64,000 nucleotides of DNA, from positions 1-64,000 of the forward strand of contig NZ_MAKX01000013.1 of NCBI RefSeq assembly GCF_001693415.1, read 5' to 3'. The notes beneath the pieces were generated by a model. The model had not been told where the DNA came from and did no database searches. It saw nothing but the letters and a program-made list of their open reading frames with translations. Made by a program: the position numbers and the translations under genes. Below are positions 18,729-29,486 of this stretch, in pieces; the first letter of the stretch is position 1; the number at the start of each line of letters is the position of its first letter. The stretch comes from Tenacibaculum soleae. Lineage in GTDB: Bacteria > Bacteroidota > Bacteroidia > Flavobacteriales > Flavobacteriaceae.

Positions 18729-20666
18729 TTAATTGATTTTTCTAATTGTCATGCCAGTAGCATTAGCATCAATAACAACATCTCCAGAATTATTTATGTT
18801 TTTTTCTCTGATTTTTATACCATAACTTTGAAAGGCTGTAAGATTTAACAAAACAGTTCTTGAAGCACTTACATATCTTTGATTTGTGTTTCCTATAAGA
18901 GTAATTATACTACCTGTATTAGCTATTGGGTTATTATTTTGACAGACAACTACTTCTAGAGAGTTATTGTTTAAGCTATTGAAATCATTTCCATTTTCTT
19001 TTCTTAATGAAACAGTATATGTAACTTCATATAGCCCAGTTTCTGTAATTTGTACCTGGTTATTATTTCTGTTATTTATAGGTCCGTTAAAAATTCTAAC
19101 AGAATTTAAAGGGACTAATGTACCATTTAAATTAAAGTCATTGATTCTTATTGTTGAGTTTGTATTGTTGTATTTATCGATATAAGTTAATGTAGATGAA
19201 CCTCCACCAGAACTAGTTGTGTTTGAGTTGTTCATTTGGTGCCATATAGAACCATTACTTTGTAACTTTAAAATTGTGTTACTGCCTATTGAATTTGCAT
19301 TAATATTTGATAAATTACGATAATTAGAAATGTTAATGTTATTACTAGTGATGTTTTTAAGTATATATTCTCTTCCTTCGCAAGTAGAAGCACTAGGTAG
19401 TGTAATTGCGTGATTACCATTAATAATTATAGAGTAATGATCTTCATTAAGTGTTAGGTTATTGGTTGTAGTTAAGATAGATTTAGATACAGACCCTTTA
19501 ATTTGTAAAGTAGAATTAGCGATATCAAAATTACCAGTATTATAGTTTGCGTTTATATCATTTGTAACAGGTATTTCCTGTTGATTAATGTTAATACCAA
19601 ACCTTGTTTTTGCATTTCTTCCAGTTGTATTTCCTTGTACTCTAAAAAACTCTCTATAAATTTGTGGACTGTAATAATAACGTTTAAATATTATAGGTTC
19701 GTTACCATCATCACCAATAGTAAACTCTAAGCGTCCTTGATTGTTAGGGCCAGCAGATCCAATTTCAAACAAGTCTGTTGCTCCAGAACTACCTTTAAGT
19801 CTAAAGCTACCATTACTTGTTGTGTAAAACATTGGTTTGTAAAAGCTAGCACCAGATGCAGCAAATTGTAGTGCTGATATGTTATTATTACCCCTAAGAT
19901 ATACTAATGGCTGATTTACATCTGTATAATCAGGATAGGATTGATCTAAACCTAAAGTTCCTCTTCTACCAAATTCTAATATAGGAAGGTTGTTTGAACG
20001 TATTTGCATTTTAACATCATCAATAGTTCCAAGAAAGTTAGCAGCTGTTGTGCCTGTGTTACCAGTAGTAAGCCAATTGCTTAATGCAGCATTGTCTATC
20101 CAATCAGTACCTGTTGCTGTAGATGATAGTATTTGACCATTTGTACCAACATCACCACTACTATCTATATAACTTTTTTTGACAGATAGGTTTTCGTGAA
20201 CAATTGTATTACTGTTACGTAAGTTAATTCCACTTATTGCCTTAATATCAAAAAAACCAGTTGATTCTAAGTTTATGTAATTAGCATTATCTATATCAAA
20301 TCTACCTAAATTAGAAAATCTTAAGTTGTTTGTTCCTCCATTTACAAATCGATTAGCATCTAATGTACCATCAGTAGTATATATATTACTTGATGCAGCA
20401 GTAGATGTAATGGTAGGCCATTGATTTGTAATAGGTAAAGGTAAACTAGGGTCAAAAATTCTTATAAGACTATTTGTTGTGTCAAACCATATGTCTCCTT
20501 CTACAGGATTAGAAGGAAAAGTAGGACTTGTTGTTACTAAATTGTTATTAACTGTTTGTATGGTTCCTTTATTGTCAATTACTCTAACTTGTTGAGCATT
20601 AATTTTATTAGAAAATAAAATTAATGCAAAAATTAATATTAATATATGTTTTTTATATTGTATCAT
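18729..20666 (-). CDS. Large exported fibre-like protein with a C1q/TNF-like C-terminal region
   Basis: 645 residues with a signal peptide (ending KINAQ). It opens with VRVIDNKGTIQTV, nearly the same phrase as in the 235-residue neighbour (VKLIDNKGTIKYL). A GDIWFDTTNSLIRIFDP unit near residue 58 matches the repeat units of the 314-residue neighbour. The middle is Asn/Thr/Ser-rich beta sequence like bacteriophage tail-fibre shafts. The final ~140 residues (after a GGGSS hinge) read TGLYEVTYTVSLRKENG and LLNLTAFQSYGIKIRE, suggesting a C1q/TNF-like jellyroll trimerisation head. No sorting domain is visible, so its route or anchorage may depend on the type B protein encoded next. Family name unknown. 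Confidence 0.8.
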   Translation of the reverse strand: MIQYKKHILILIFALILFSNKINAQQVRVIDNKGTIQTVNNNLVTTSPTFPSNPVEGDIWFDTTNSLIRIFDPSLPLPITNQWPTITSTAASSNIYTTDGTLDANRFVNGGTNNLRFSNLGRFDIDNANYINLESTGFFDIKAISGINLRNSNTIVHENLSVKKSYIDSSGDVGTNGQILSSTATGTDWIDNAALSNWLTTGNTGTTAANFLGTIDDVKMQIRSNNLPILEFGRRGTLGLDQSYPDYTDVNQPLVYLRGNNNISALQFAASGASFYKPMFYTTSNGSFRLKGSSGATDLFEIGSAGPNNQGRLEFTIGDDGNEPIIFKRYYYSPQIYREFFRVQGNTTGRNAKTRFGININQQEIPVTNDINANYNTGNFDIANSTLQIKGSVSKSILTTTNNLTLNEDHYSIIINGNHAITLPSASTCEGREYILKNITSNNINISNYRNLSNINANSIGSNTILKLQSNGSIWHQMNNSNTTSSGGGSSTLTYIDKYNNTNSTIRINDFNLNGTLVPLNSVRIFNGPINNRNNNQVQITETGLYEVTYTVSLRKENGNDFNSLNNNSLEVVVCQNNNPIANTGSIITLIGNTNQRYVSASRTVLLNLTAFQSYGIKIREKNINNSGDVVIDANATGMTIRKIN

Positions 20667-20794
20667 TCTTATTATAAAGGACTTAACTATGTGTTAATAA
20701 TTGTAGTTGCTAATAATTTTGAAATTAGATAAAGATTAGTTTTTAATGGGGTGTTTTAATTTTGAATATATTTAGAGAGTAAATCAAAATTATT

Positions 20795-20835
20795 TTAAAG
20801 TATTGGTACCGATTTTATCAGTACCAATACTTTAA
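20795..20835 (-). terminator. Terminator after the 235-residue surface protein gene
   Basis: A perfect 15-bp stem (20795-20809 with 20821-20835, core AGTATTGGTAC) around an 11-nt loop, followed on the minus strand by T-rich sequence. It lies 13 nt after the stop of the 20849-21556 gene and separates it from the 18729-20666 gene. Confidence 0.88.
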
Positions 20836-20848
20836 TTATATTTAAATA

Positions 20849-21556
20849 TTATTTTACAAAGTGAACCTCGATAATATCACCAGCATAAACCGTCCAATCA
20901 TTAGGGTCTACTTCATCTGCAAAGTCTAAAGTAACTGTACCAGCAGCAGCAGTATAATCTACTCCAACACCAGCAGCAGCACCTGCAATTAATTTTGCAC
21001 CATTTCTATATACATAAACTTGGCTAAAAGAAGGTAAATCAGTAACACCTGTTAAAGCGAAAGCTGTTTGACCATCTGTAGCAACAAATCTTTCTTGTCC
21101 ACTTTGAATTAAATCAGTAGCTAATAAGTTTTTAACCTGTCCTGTGGTCTCATCTCTTACAAGTAAGGTATAACCTGTACCACCCATAGCGGTTGCAGCA
21201 CTACCTGTTTCTTCTTGAATTCCATCAATAACAAACGTACCACCAGCAGCACCATCAATTGTTACTTTAAATTCCTGAGCACCAGTATTAATATCTGTGT
21301 CAGCAGTTAAAGTACCACCTAATTGCCAAGTTGTAGTAGTTCTATTACCTGGTGCTGTAGATGTTATTTGAGTAATACCGTTATTAGATTGTAAGTATTT
21401 AATAGTACCTTTATTATCTATTAATTTTACTGTTTTAGTAGGGTCTGTATCCTTTGTAAGCGTTGTAGGATCAGTTGTTTGTGCATTAACAGTACCGATT
21501 GCTAAGATACCTACGGCAACTAATGCGAATTTAAATTTGTTTGTAATTGTTTTCAT
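20849..21556 (-). CDS. Exported Ala/Gly/Thr-rich tail-fibre-like protein
   Basis: 235 residues; signal peptide to about residue 25 (GTVNAQ). It carries VKLIDNKGTIKYL (shared with the 645-residue protein) and a C-terminal ~140-residue module that parallels the end of the 314-residue neighbour: WQLGGTL, DETTGQVKNLLATDL, VYVYRNGAKL, then VYAGDIIEVHFVK against CYAGDEIRIIQLY. Composition is richer in Ala, Gly and Thr than any neighbour, with a narrow codon choice (GCT/GCA, GGT, ACA), which suggests high expression or a different origin. A strong terminator follows. This could be the major subunit of a surface fibre; that is inference. Confidence 0.8.
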   Translation of the reverse strand: MKTITNKFKFALVAVGILAIGTVNAQTTDPTTLTKDTDPTKTVKLIDNKGTIKYLQSNNGITQITSTAPGNRTTTTWQLGGTLTADTDINTGAQEFKVTIDGAAGGTFVIDGIQEETGSAATAMGGTGYTLLVRDETTGQVKNLLATDLIQSGQERFVATDGQTAFALTGVTDLPSFSQVYVYRNGAKLIAGAAAGVGVDYTAAAGTVTLDFADEVDPNDWTVYAGDIIEVHFVK

Positions 21557-21596
21557 AAATTGATTATTTAAAAATTTGTAATAGGGATTTTTGATA

Positions 21597-22541
21597 TTAA
21601 TAAAGTTGAATTATTCTTATTTCGTCACCTGCATAACATGTTGCATCAGGTTCTATTTCTATTGTTGTTGTGTTGATTACCGTAAAATCGATACGAACAC
21701 CGTTTCTGTATACGTTAATTTTATCGTTTGAATAAATTGTTAATCCAGAGAAAGTTTGTTGGTTATCAATTGCTATAATTTTAGTAACTTCTTCTCGTAA
21801 TAAATCTGAAGGATCTATTTTTCGTAATTGCCCGGTAGCATTATTTACGGTAACAATAGCATCTTGAGTAGTGTCTCCGTTTTCTAAGCCAGTAATAGCC
21901 AAGGTATTTGTAGTATCTGTTTGTATAGTTGTAGGTTTTATTAATACTCCGCCTAATTGTATGGTATTAGTAGCATCAATTAAAAGACCGTTATTAGCAT
22001 TAGGAGCTGTATTTGAATTTACCCAATCTGTTCCGTCATATGCATAAATTACCCCTGTTGTAGTATCAACATATACGTCCCCAGCTAATGCATCAGTAAT
22101 TGTTGTGTTGTTAGGTATACCATTACCTCTTCTAGGGTTATTATCAATAGCAATCCAGTTATTTCCATCCCAAATACTTGTGGTGTTTAAGGTATCATTA
22201 ATCCAAAAGTCACCTAAATTATTACCTGTTGGAGCTGTTGAACTTGTCGTGACATTAATACCTCTACCTGATGAATTATTTTTACATAAACTTTTCCAAG
22301 AAGTTCCATCATACATAAAAACACAATCCTCATCAGTATTATATACTAACGCACCCTTTAGTGGTGCAATTGCACTCATTTGAGTGTTTGACATACGACT
22401 AATAACTATGGCTTTGTCCGTACTTTCTAATTCTAAAATGGAACTAGAATGGATCACAGAAGGATTATCGCCTATCTTTACTTGAGAGAAAAGAGAGGTT
22501 TTAATTAAGAAAATAAGTATAAATAATAGTTTTATTTTCAT
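21597..22541 (-). CDS. Exported fibre-like protein with repeated GDxxxDT...YDGTxW units
   Basis: 314 residues with a signal peptide (KTSLFSQ). Residues ~60-190 contain three copies of a unit ending in a turn plus Trp: VFMYDGTSWKSL, GDFWINDTLNTTSIWDGNNW and GDVYVDTTTGVIYAYDGTDW. These units recur in phage tail-fibre-like proteins of Bacteroidetes. The C-terminal ~140 residues are paralogous to those of the next gene (INVYRNGVRID then CYAGDEIRIIQLY). It is first in the cluster, with a -7 box at 22564-22571, and lies 40 nt before the next gene. No type IX sorting domain is seen. Confidence 0.8.
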   Translation of the reverse strand: MKIKLLFILIFLIKTSLFSQVKIGDNPSVIHSSSILELESTDKAIVISRMSNTQMSAIAPLKGALVYNTDEDCVFMYDGTSWKSLCKNNSSGRGINVTTSSTAPTGNNLGDFWINDTLNTTSIWDGNNWIAIDNNPRRGNGIPNNTTITDALAGDVYVDTTTGVIYAYDGTDWVNSNTAPNANNGLLIDATNTIQLGGVLIKPTTIQTDTTNTLAITGLENGDTTQDAIVTVNNATGQLRKIDPSDLLREEVTKIIAIDNQQTFSGLTIYSNDKINVYRNGVRIDFTVINTTTIEIEPDATCYAGDEIRIIQLY

Positions 22542-22563
22542 ACTATATGGGAAATTAAAGCGG

Positions 22564-22571
22564 CAAAAGTA
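22564..22571 (-). promoter_or_regulatory. -7 promoter box of the surface-fibre gene cluster
   Basis: TACTTTTG on the minus strand, 22 nt before the ATG of the 314-residue protein. Confidence 0.62.
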
Positions 22572-22652
22572 ATCATTTTTTTTAACTTATAAATAATAAT
22601 CGTTATAATAGTTGGACACCTCTTTTATATTTAAGTCACTTATAAATAAACT

Positions 22653-23705
22653 TTAAGATGTTTTTTTTATGTGTGATAGGTGTTTTTTTAATTGTAAAAT
22701 TTCTACAGAAAAGTGTTTTGTGTTTTTATAAGGAATGTTAAGTTTTTTATTATTTACAGTTGCTATTTTATAGATACTTTTCCAGTGCGTCCTTATTGTT
22801 TTTAATGCTTGAAAATAAGTAAATTTTTTTGCATCGTATATGTGGGTTGGCTCTGCCAAAATACCATTGATTTCTATAATTTTAAAATCTGTACCATTTT
22901 CTAAAGAAGAAAAAGAATTGTATTTTAAATCAATTCGTCCATAATACCAACCAGGAATTTTTTTATTAAGTGTGTCAAAAGTTTTAATTAATGTTTTACT
23001 AATTAAATGGTTTCCGTTAATAAATTGAGTTCCTTTTGAGTGATTTCCTATAGCAGTAAGTTTTACAACTTTATCTTTATAGGGAACTGTATTTAATTTA
23101 TTTTGATGAATTTCGGTAAATAATTCTATATATAATTTTGCCCTTTCATCATTTAAAATTAATTCTTTTAAAGTGCTTTTTCCGTCGCCAGTAACGGCTA
23201 AAAATTTTTTCAGGGTTAAAGAGGTAATGTTTCCAGTTTTGTTTTCTGGATACCGAAAATATAAAACGCCACATTCATTTTCATAATTTAAAAATTCTTG
23301 AATAATGATGGCTATCATTCCATACTTTTTAAAGTAGGTTTGTAACTCAGTTTCGGTATGTACTTTTTGTACTAACAGGCCTCTAAAACCAATATCTGGT
23401 TTTGCTATTAAAGGAAATTGAATTTGTTGCTCATTAATAGCTGTAATTATTTTATTATACTCCGTATTAGGTTTTATTAATATAGTTTTAGGGCGATATT
23501 TTTCAGGAATGAGCATGGTTGTTTCGAACTTAGATTCGGTGCCGATTCCAGAATTTTTAATACAAGGGTTTGTGGCTGTGTAAAAAGACAGGTGTTTCGC
23601 TTTTATAGCCAAATAAAATGCATAGGGTAAGTTAGGAATGTAAAACATATAAGAAGGCCAATGCTCCCAGTTTATAAGTTTTTTTAGGGTGCTATTTTTT
23701 CTCAA
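22653..23705 (-). CDS. ATP-grasp domain protein
   Basis: 350 residues. After an N-terminal region with conserved aromatics (NWEHWPSYMFYIPNLPY), the ATP-grasp fold shows FPLIAKPDIGFRGLLVQ (Lys102), GDGKSTLKEL (173-182), an acidic substrate strand GWYYGRIDLKY and the metal-binding motif IIEINGILAEPTHIYD (Glu and Asn at 278/280). It resembles D-alanine-D-alanine ligase and related carboxylate-amine ligases, but the N-terminal domain does not match Ddl and the substrate is unknown. It lies one base after the end of the small DUF6095 gene and so is cotranscribed with it and murQ, hinting at a cell-wall or amino-acid substrate. Confidence 0.78.
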   Translation of the reverse strand: MRKNSTLKKLINWEHWPSYMFYIPNLPYAFYLAIKAKHLSFYTATNPCIKNSGIGTESKFETTMLIPEKYRPKTILIKPNTEYNKIITAINEQQIQFPLIAKPDIGFRGLLVQKVHTETELQTYFKKYGMIAIIIQEFLNYENECGVLYFRYPENKTGNITSLTLKKFLAVTGDGKSTLKELILNDERAKLYIELFTEIHQNKLNTVPYKDKVVKLTAIGNHSKGTQFINGNHLISKTLIKTFDTLNKKIPGWYYGRIDLKYNSFSSLENGTDFKIIEINGILAEPTHIYDAKKFTYFQALKTIRTHWKSIYKIATVNNKKLNIPYKNTKHFSVEILQLKKHLSHIKKTS

Positions 23706-23706
23706 A

Positions 23707-23946
23707 TTATTTTTGAAATAAATTATCTAAAAATGCTTTTATTGTTTTAAATCCGAAGTAAACAGTGTATAAGAGTAAAAAAATACCAATACCTAATATC
23801 GCATAGGCAATATAATTTTTAGGGTTTTCGGTGTAAATTTTTAAAGCTTTAAACCCGATGCTTACTATTATTGGAGATGTAATTAATAAACCCAAAAGGA
23901 TTAAAAATTTTTTTACAATTTTATCAAAAGTTATTTGTTTAGGCAT
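23707..23946 (-). CDS. DUF6095-type small membrane protein
   Basis: 79 residues with two membrane segments (FLILLGLLITSPIIVSIGF and YIAYAILGIGIFLLLYTVYF) joined by a short polar loop. I recall this size and pattern as the flavobacterial DUF6095 family, function unknown. It overlaps the end of murQ by 8 nt and ends one base before the ATP-grasp gene starts, so all three form one operon. Confidence 0.75.
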   Translation of the reverse strand: MPKQITFDKIVKKFLILLGLLITSPIIVSIGFKALKIYTENPKNYIAYAILGIGIFLLLYTVYFGFKTIKAFLDNLFQK

Positions 23947-24754
23947 TGGTATGGTTTTTTATAACATCACGAACATTTCCGTACTTTTTTAATAATTTAC
24001 TTGCAGTTACTTGGTCGATGTTTAATTCAGAAACTAACATTTTTTCTCCTCTTTTTACCAACTTATTATTAGATAGTTGCATGTCAACCATTTTATTACC
24101 TTTTACTTTACCTAGTTGAATCATTGTAGCGGTAGATAGCATGTTTAAAACTAATTTTTGAGCAGTTCCGGCTTTCATACGAGAGCTACCAGTTACAAAC
24201 TCAGGTCCAACGACTACTTCGATAGGAAATTGAGCTGTTAGTGCTAAAGGGCTTTTTTGATTGCAAGTAATACAACCGGTAATAATATCGTTTTTATTGC
24301 ATTCATTTAAAGCAGTAATTACATAAGGTGTTGTGCCTGATGCAGCAATACCAACCACTACATCTTTGGATGAAATGTTGTGTTTTTGTAAATCAAGCCA
24401 ACCTTGTTTTGTTGAATCTTCTGCATTTTCAACAGCTTTTCTAATAGCTACATCTCCGCCTGCAATAAGCCCAACAACTAATTCATGCGGAACACCAAAA
24501 GTAGGAGGGCATTCACTAGCATCTAAAATACCTAAACGACCGCTTGTACCAGCACCGATATAAAACAATCGTCCACCTTTTTTTAATTTTGTTACTATTT
24601 GAGTAGTAAGTTTTTCAATTTGTAGCAATGCTTTTTCAACAGCTAAAGGAACCGTTTTGTCCTCGTTATTTATGTTTGATAATAAATCAGTAACAGTCAT
24701 TTTTTCTAAATGATTGTATTTTGATGACTGCTCGGTAGTTTTAATAAAATCCAT
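23939..24754 (-). CDS. murQ: N-acetylmuramic acid 6-phosphate etherase
   Basis: 271 residues, slightly shorter than the E. coli enzyme. The SIS domain shows YIGAGTSGRLGILDASECPPTFG split around catalytic Glu81 and the second acid Glu112 (NAEDSTKQG), corresponding to Glu83 and Glu114 of E. coli MurQ. The second signature MKAGTAQKLVLNMLS is present. The enzyme cleaves the lactyl ether of MurNAc-6-phosphate to give GlcNAc-6-phosphate in peptidoglycan recycling. A promoter box TAAATTTG (24759-24766, minus) lies only 4 nt before the ATG, so the mRNA is probably leaderless. First gene of a three-gene operon. Confidence 0.93.
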   Translation of the reverse strand: MDFIKTTEQSSKYNHLEKMTVTDLLSNINNEDKTVPLAVEKALLQIEKLTTQIVTKLKKGGRLFYIGAGTSGRLGILDASECPPTFGVPHELVVGLIAGGDVAIRKAVENAEDSTKQGWLDLQKHNISSKDVVVGIAASGTTPYVITALNECNKNDIITGCITCNQKSPLALTAQFPIEVVVGPEFVTGSSRMKAGTAQKLVLNMLSTATMIQLGKVKGNKMVDMQLSNNKLVKRGEKMLVSELNIDQVTASKLLKKYGNVRDVIKNHTNA

Positions 24755-24758
24755 AATT

Positions 24759-24766
24759 CAAATTTA
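24759..24766 (-). promoter_or_regulatory. -7 promoter box of murQ
   Basis: TAAATTTG on the minus strand, 4 nt before the murQ ATG. Confidence 0.65.
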
Positions 24767-24790
24767 GTAATTATAATATTTTATAACGTA

Positions 24791-24822
24791 AAAAAGCAGG
24801 TAATTTTAGTTACCTGCTTTTT
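24791..24822 (-). terminator. Terminator of icd
   Basis: Perfect 13-bp arms (24791-24803 and 24810-24822, core GCAGGTAA) around a six-base loop, with T-run on the minus strand; 18 nt past the icd stop. Confidence 0.9.
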
Positions 24823-24840
24823 ATGATTATAATAATAAAA

Positions 24841-27069
<2,229 letters not shown>

Positions 27070-27138
27070 TTAGTTGTTTTAAGGCAGTATTGATTAAAAT
27101 ACGTACCATAATCGTTAATAATTTATTTTGAAGTATGG

Positions 27139-27146
27139 CAAATTTA
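27139..27146 (-). promoter_or_regulatory. -7 promoter box of icd
   Basis: TAAATTTG on the minus strand, 72 nt before the icd ATG; leaves a leader of about 65 nt. Confidence 0.5.
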
Positions 27147-27250
27147 AGAATTACCAATGAGTTTTTTGCAGCTAAAATGTTATTAATTAGTGGTGTTTAT
27201 TGTGAATTTGATAAAAAAAAGAAGCTGTTTTTAGTTTTTATTGCTAAAAT

Positions 27251-27299
27251 AAAAGCCATATTATACAATTTCTTGTAATAATATGGCTTTTTTTTAAAT
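27251..27299. terminator. Orphan bidirectional terminator hairpin
   Basis: Fourteen-base arms (27251-27264 and 27278-27291, core AAGCCATATTAT) with an inner ACAA/TTGT extension, followed by eight T on the plus strand and with A-rich sequence before it. No annotated gene ends here on either strand, which raises the possibility of an unannotated small RNA. Confidence 0.65.
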
Positions 27300-27570
27300 A
27301 GTAATTTATTTATTATTGATGTTTTAGCTTTCGTAATGTCCTGTACTTTTAATAAAAATATATAATACTATTTTAATAGAAATAATAATTTAATCAAAAA
27401 AAGATTCATCTAACATTTAAAAGAACACTTTTTTGAATTTATATTTAGAGTTGTAAAACTACTTAGTAATAAATTCTATTTAAACGATAAAAAATGATAT
27501 TTAATTAATGGTGTTTTACTTTTGATAATCAACAAGATATTAGCGAGTGCTATTAACAATTGTGAATAAA

Positions 27571-27605
27571 AAAAGCATCGTAATTAATTACGATGCTTTT
27601 AATTT
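27571..27605. terminator. Terminator of rplS, bidirectional
   Basis: A perfect 15+15 palindrome (27571-27600, core AGCATCGTAATT) with A-run on the left and T-run on the right; 20 nt beyond the rplS stop on the minus strand. Confidence 0.88.
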
Positions 27606-27619
27606 TTTGAAAAAGAATA

Positions 27620-27967
27620 CTAGTTTCTTCTTTCTTTAATTCTTGCTTTTTTACCAGTAAGACCTCTAAAGTAGTAAATACGTGCTCTACGTACAACACC
27701 TCTTTTGTTTACTTCTATCTTTTGAATAGCAGGTAAATTTACAGGGAAGATACGCTCAACACCTATAGTACCAGACATTTTTCTGATTGTAAAAGTTTCA
27801 GAAGCACCAACACCTCTTTTTTGAATAACTACCCCTCTAAAAAACTGAGTACGTACTTTTTCACCTTCTCTAATCTCGTAATACACAGTAATTGTGTCTC
27901 CAGCTGCAAATTCTGGTAATTCGTTTCTTGTTACAAATTCGTCTTGAACAAATTTTACTAAATCCAT
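27620..27967 (-). CDS. rplS: 50S ribosomal protein L19
   Basis: 115 residues, normal length. L19 signatures are FAAGDTITVYYEIREGEKVR near the start, FFRGVVIQKRG, SETFTIRK, GVERIFPVNLPAI and the C-terminal RRARIYYFRGLTGKKARIKE. It sits at the 30S-50S interface of the large subunit. A TAATTTCG box at 28036-28043 (minus) would give it its own transcript with a leader of about 60 nt. In many bacteria rplS directly follows trmD; here two glycosyltransferase genes lie between them. Confidence 0.97.
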   Translation of the reverse strand: MDLVKFVQDEFVTRNELPEFAAGDTITVYYEIREGEKVRTQFFRGVVIQKRGVGASETFTIRKMSGTIGVERIFPVNLPAIQKIEVNKRGVVRRARIYYFRGLTGKKARIKERRN

Positions 27968-28035
27968 TGTAATAATGTTTATATTGTTTTACTAAATAAC
28001 ATTCACGATTCTCGTCAGAGGTTATTTTGTGGCTG

Positions 28036-28043
28036 CGAAATTA
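28036..28043 (-). promoter_or_regulatory. Candidate -7 promoter box of rplS
   Basis: TAATTTCG on the minus strand, a one-base variant of TAnnTTTG, 68 nt before the ATG. Confidence 0.42.
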
Positions 28044-28084
28044 ATAAAAATTTATATAAAATAAGATTTTATAAGTTAATATTT

Positions 28085-29482
28085 TTAATTAGCACGGTAT
28101 AAGTTCTTTTTAGCGTTACTGTTTATTAATTTGAGTGTTACGTTATTACTTGGTACTACTTTTTTCAAATTTCTTTTAGATACTATTAAATAAAAAGGTG
28201 TTTTACTTAATAGCTCTTTTTCTAATTCAGTTACTTTTATCGATTTAACTTTCCCTTTAGAGTAAAATTGACTAGAATAACTTTTTGTGTTATAATGATA
28301 TATTTGAATATCTTCTTTACAAGAGTTTTGAATAAAATATTTATCCGAATTGGCATGTTTTTCTATGTTATTACTAATCAAAGCAAAACTGTAAACGATA
28401 ATCGTAGCAATTGGAACAATTAAACTTATGGCGATTAACACTGTTTTCTGCTTGGTCTCTTTCCAAAAATGAACAACTAAAAGAGCAATCGGAATTAAGA
28501 CTGGTAATATATATGGGTGAATTAAACTTTTAGAAACTGTAAAAAATAAGGGAGTCCAAATTAACCATGCACTTAAAAATAGCGTCCATTTATTAGTGAA
28601 AAAAGTAGCTTTATTTTTCCATAATTTACCAATAATCATTTGAACCCAAGGAAGTGCAAATACTAAAAGAAAAACCCAGATGATGCCTAAAGGTTGTTGT
28701 TTTGGAAAACCATATTTGTCACCAGACCAGCTACTGTCAAAAAATCTACTAAAGTGTTCGCCAACAATAAAATAATCTATAAATCCTGGTGTTTTTTGCT
28801 CGGCTAAATAATACCATGGGATTGCAATTAAAGCGATGATTAGTATTCCTAGAAAGATAGGAAATGTTTTAAATATTTTTTTGAACGATTTTGAAATCAG
28901 CGACCATACAAAAATAGGAGGCAAGGTTAAAATAAAAATAATAGGTCCTTTGGCTAATAATCCTAATCCGAAACCAACAAAAATTAAATACTTCCAGATT
29001 GGTTTTTCGGGATGATGCATTGCTTCCCAAAAAGAAAGCATTACTATGGCAACACTAAAAGCTAACGATGTATCAGTTGATACAACTCCGGCATGAATCA
29101 AAAACTCTGGAATGGTTAGTGCGATAAACCCAGGTAAAAAAAACGGTAAGTTTTCTCTTTTAGCATATTTACCAATTAAGAAAATCATTAAAATACTTAA
29201 TAATAAATAAGGTAATCTTGCTGTAAACTCAGAAACTCCGAAAACATCAAAACTTAAAGCAGATAACCAAGTAGAAAGTGGTGGTTTAGCCCAAAATGGA
29301 ACTCCGTAATCTATTTGTGGAGTTATATAATCGTTTGTTTCTGCCATTATTCTGGCAATTTCGGCATAACGAGCTTCTGTTTTGTCCATTAAAGGAATCG
29401 CTCTGTTTAAAAAAGCTCTCCATAAAACTAAAAGCAATACAGAGATAGCAAAAAAGTTTTTTTTGTTGATTAGGTTACGCAT
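28085..29482 (-). CDS. GT39/ArnT-like membrane glycosyltransferase
   Basis: 465 residues with about ten to twelve membrane segments. The first periplasmic loop carries the GT-C catalytic acids in MDKTEARYAEIAR (Asp33, Glu36), then PFWAKPPLSTW, as in ArnT/PMT-type enzymes that transfer a sugar from a polyprenyl-phosphate carrier to lipid A or protein. The gene starts 4 nt after the GT2 gene, whose product may make the lipid-linked donor, so the pair would modify a surface glycan together. Substrate unknown. Confidence 0.88.
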   Translation of the reverse strand: MRNLINKKNFFAISVLLLVLWRAFLNRAIPLMDKTEARYAEIARIMAETNDYITPQIDYGVPFWAKPPLSTWLSALSFDVFGVSEFTARLPYLLLSILMIFLIGKYAKRENLPFFLPGFIALTIPEFLIHAGVVSTDTSLAFSVAIVMLSFWEAMHHPEKPIWKYLIFVGFGLGLLAKGPIIFILTLPPIFVWSLISKSFKKIFKTFPIFLGILIIALIAIPWYYLAEQKTPGFIDYFIVGEHFSRFFDSSWSGDKYGFPKQQPLGIIWVFLLVFALPWVQMIIGKLWKNKATFFTNKWTLFLSAWLIWTPLFFTVSKSLIHPYILPVLIPIALLVVHFWKETKQKTVLIAISLIVPIATIIVYSFALISNNIEKHANSDKYFIQNSCKEDIQIYHYNTKSYSSQFYSKGKVKSIKVTELEKELLSKTPFYLIVSKRNLKKVVPSNNVTLKLINSNAKKNLYRAN

Positions 29483-29486
29483 TTAT

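Noticed and set aside
17506..22541. Prophage remnant, because of tail-fibre-like sequences
   Set aside because: Every protein has a signal peptide, one has a T9SS sorting domain, and no capsid, terminase, integrase or lysis gene is present.
27177..27278. 33-codon reading frame in the icd-rplS gap
   Set aside because: It ends within the terminator hairpin and has a Lys/Phe/Ile composition expected of AT-rich non-coding DNA.
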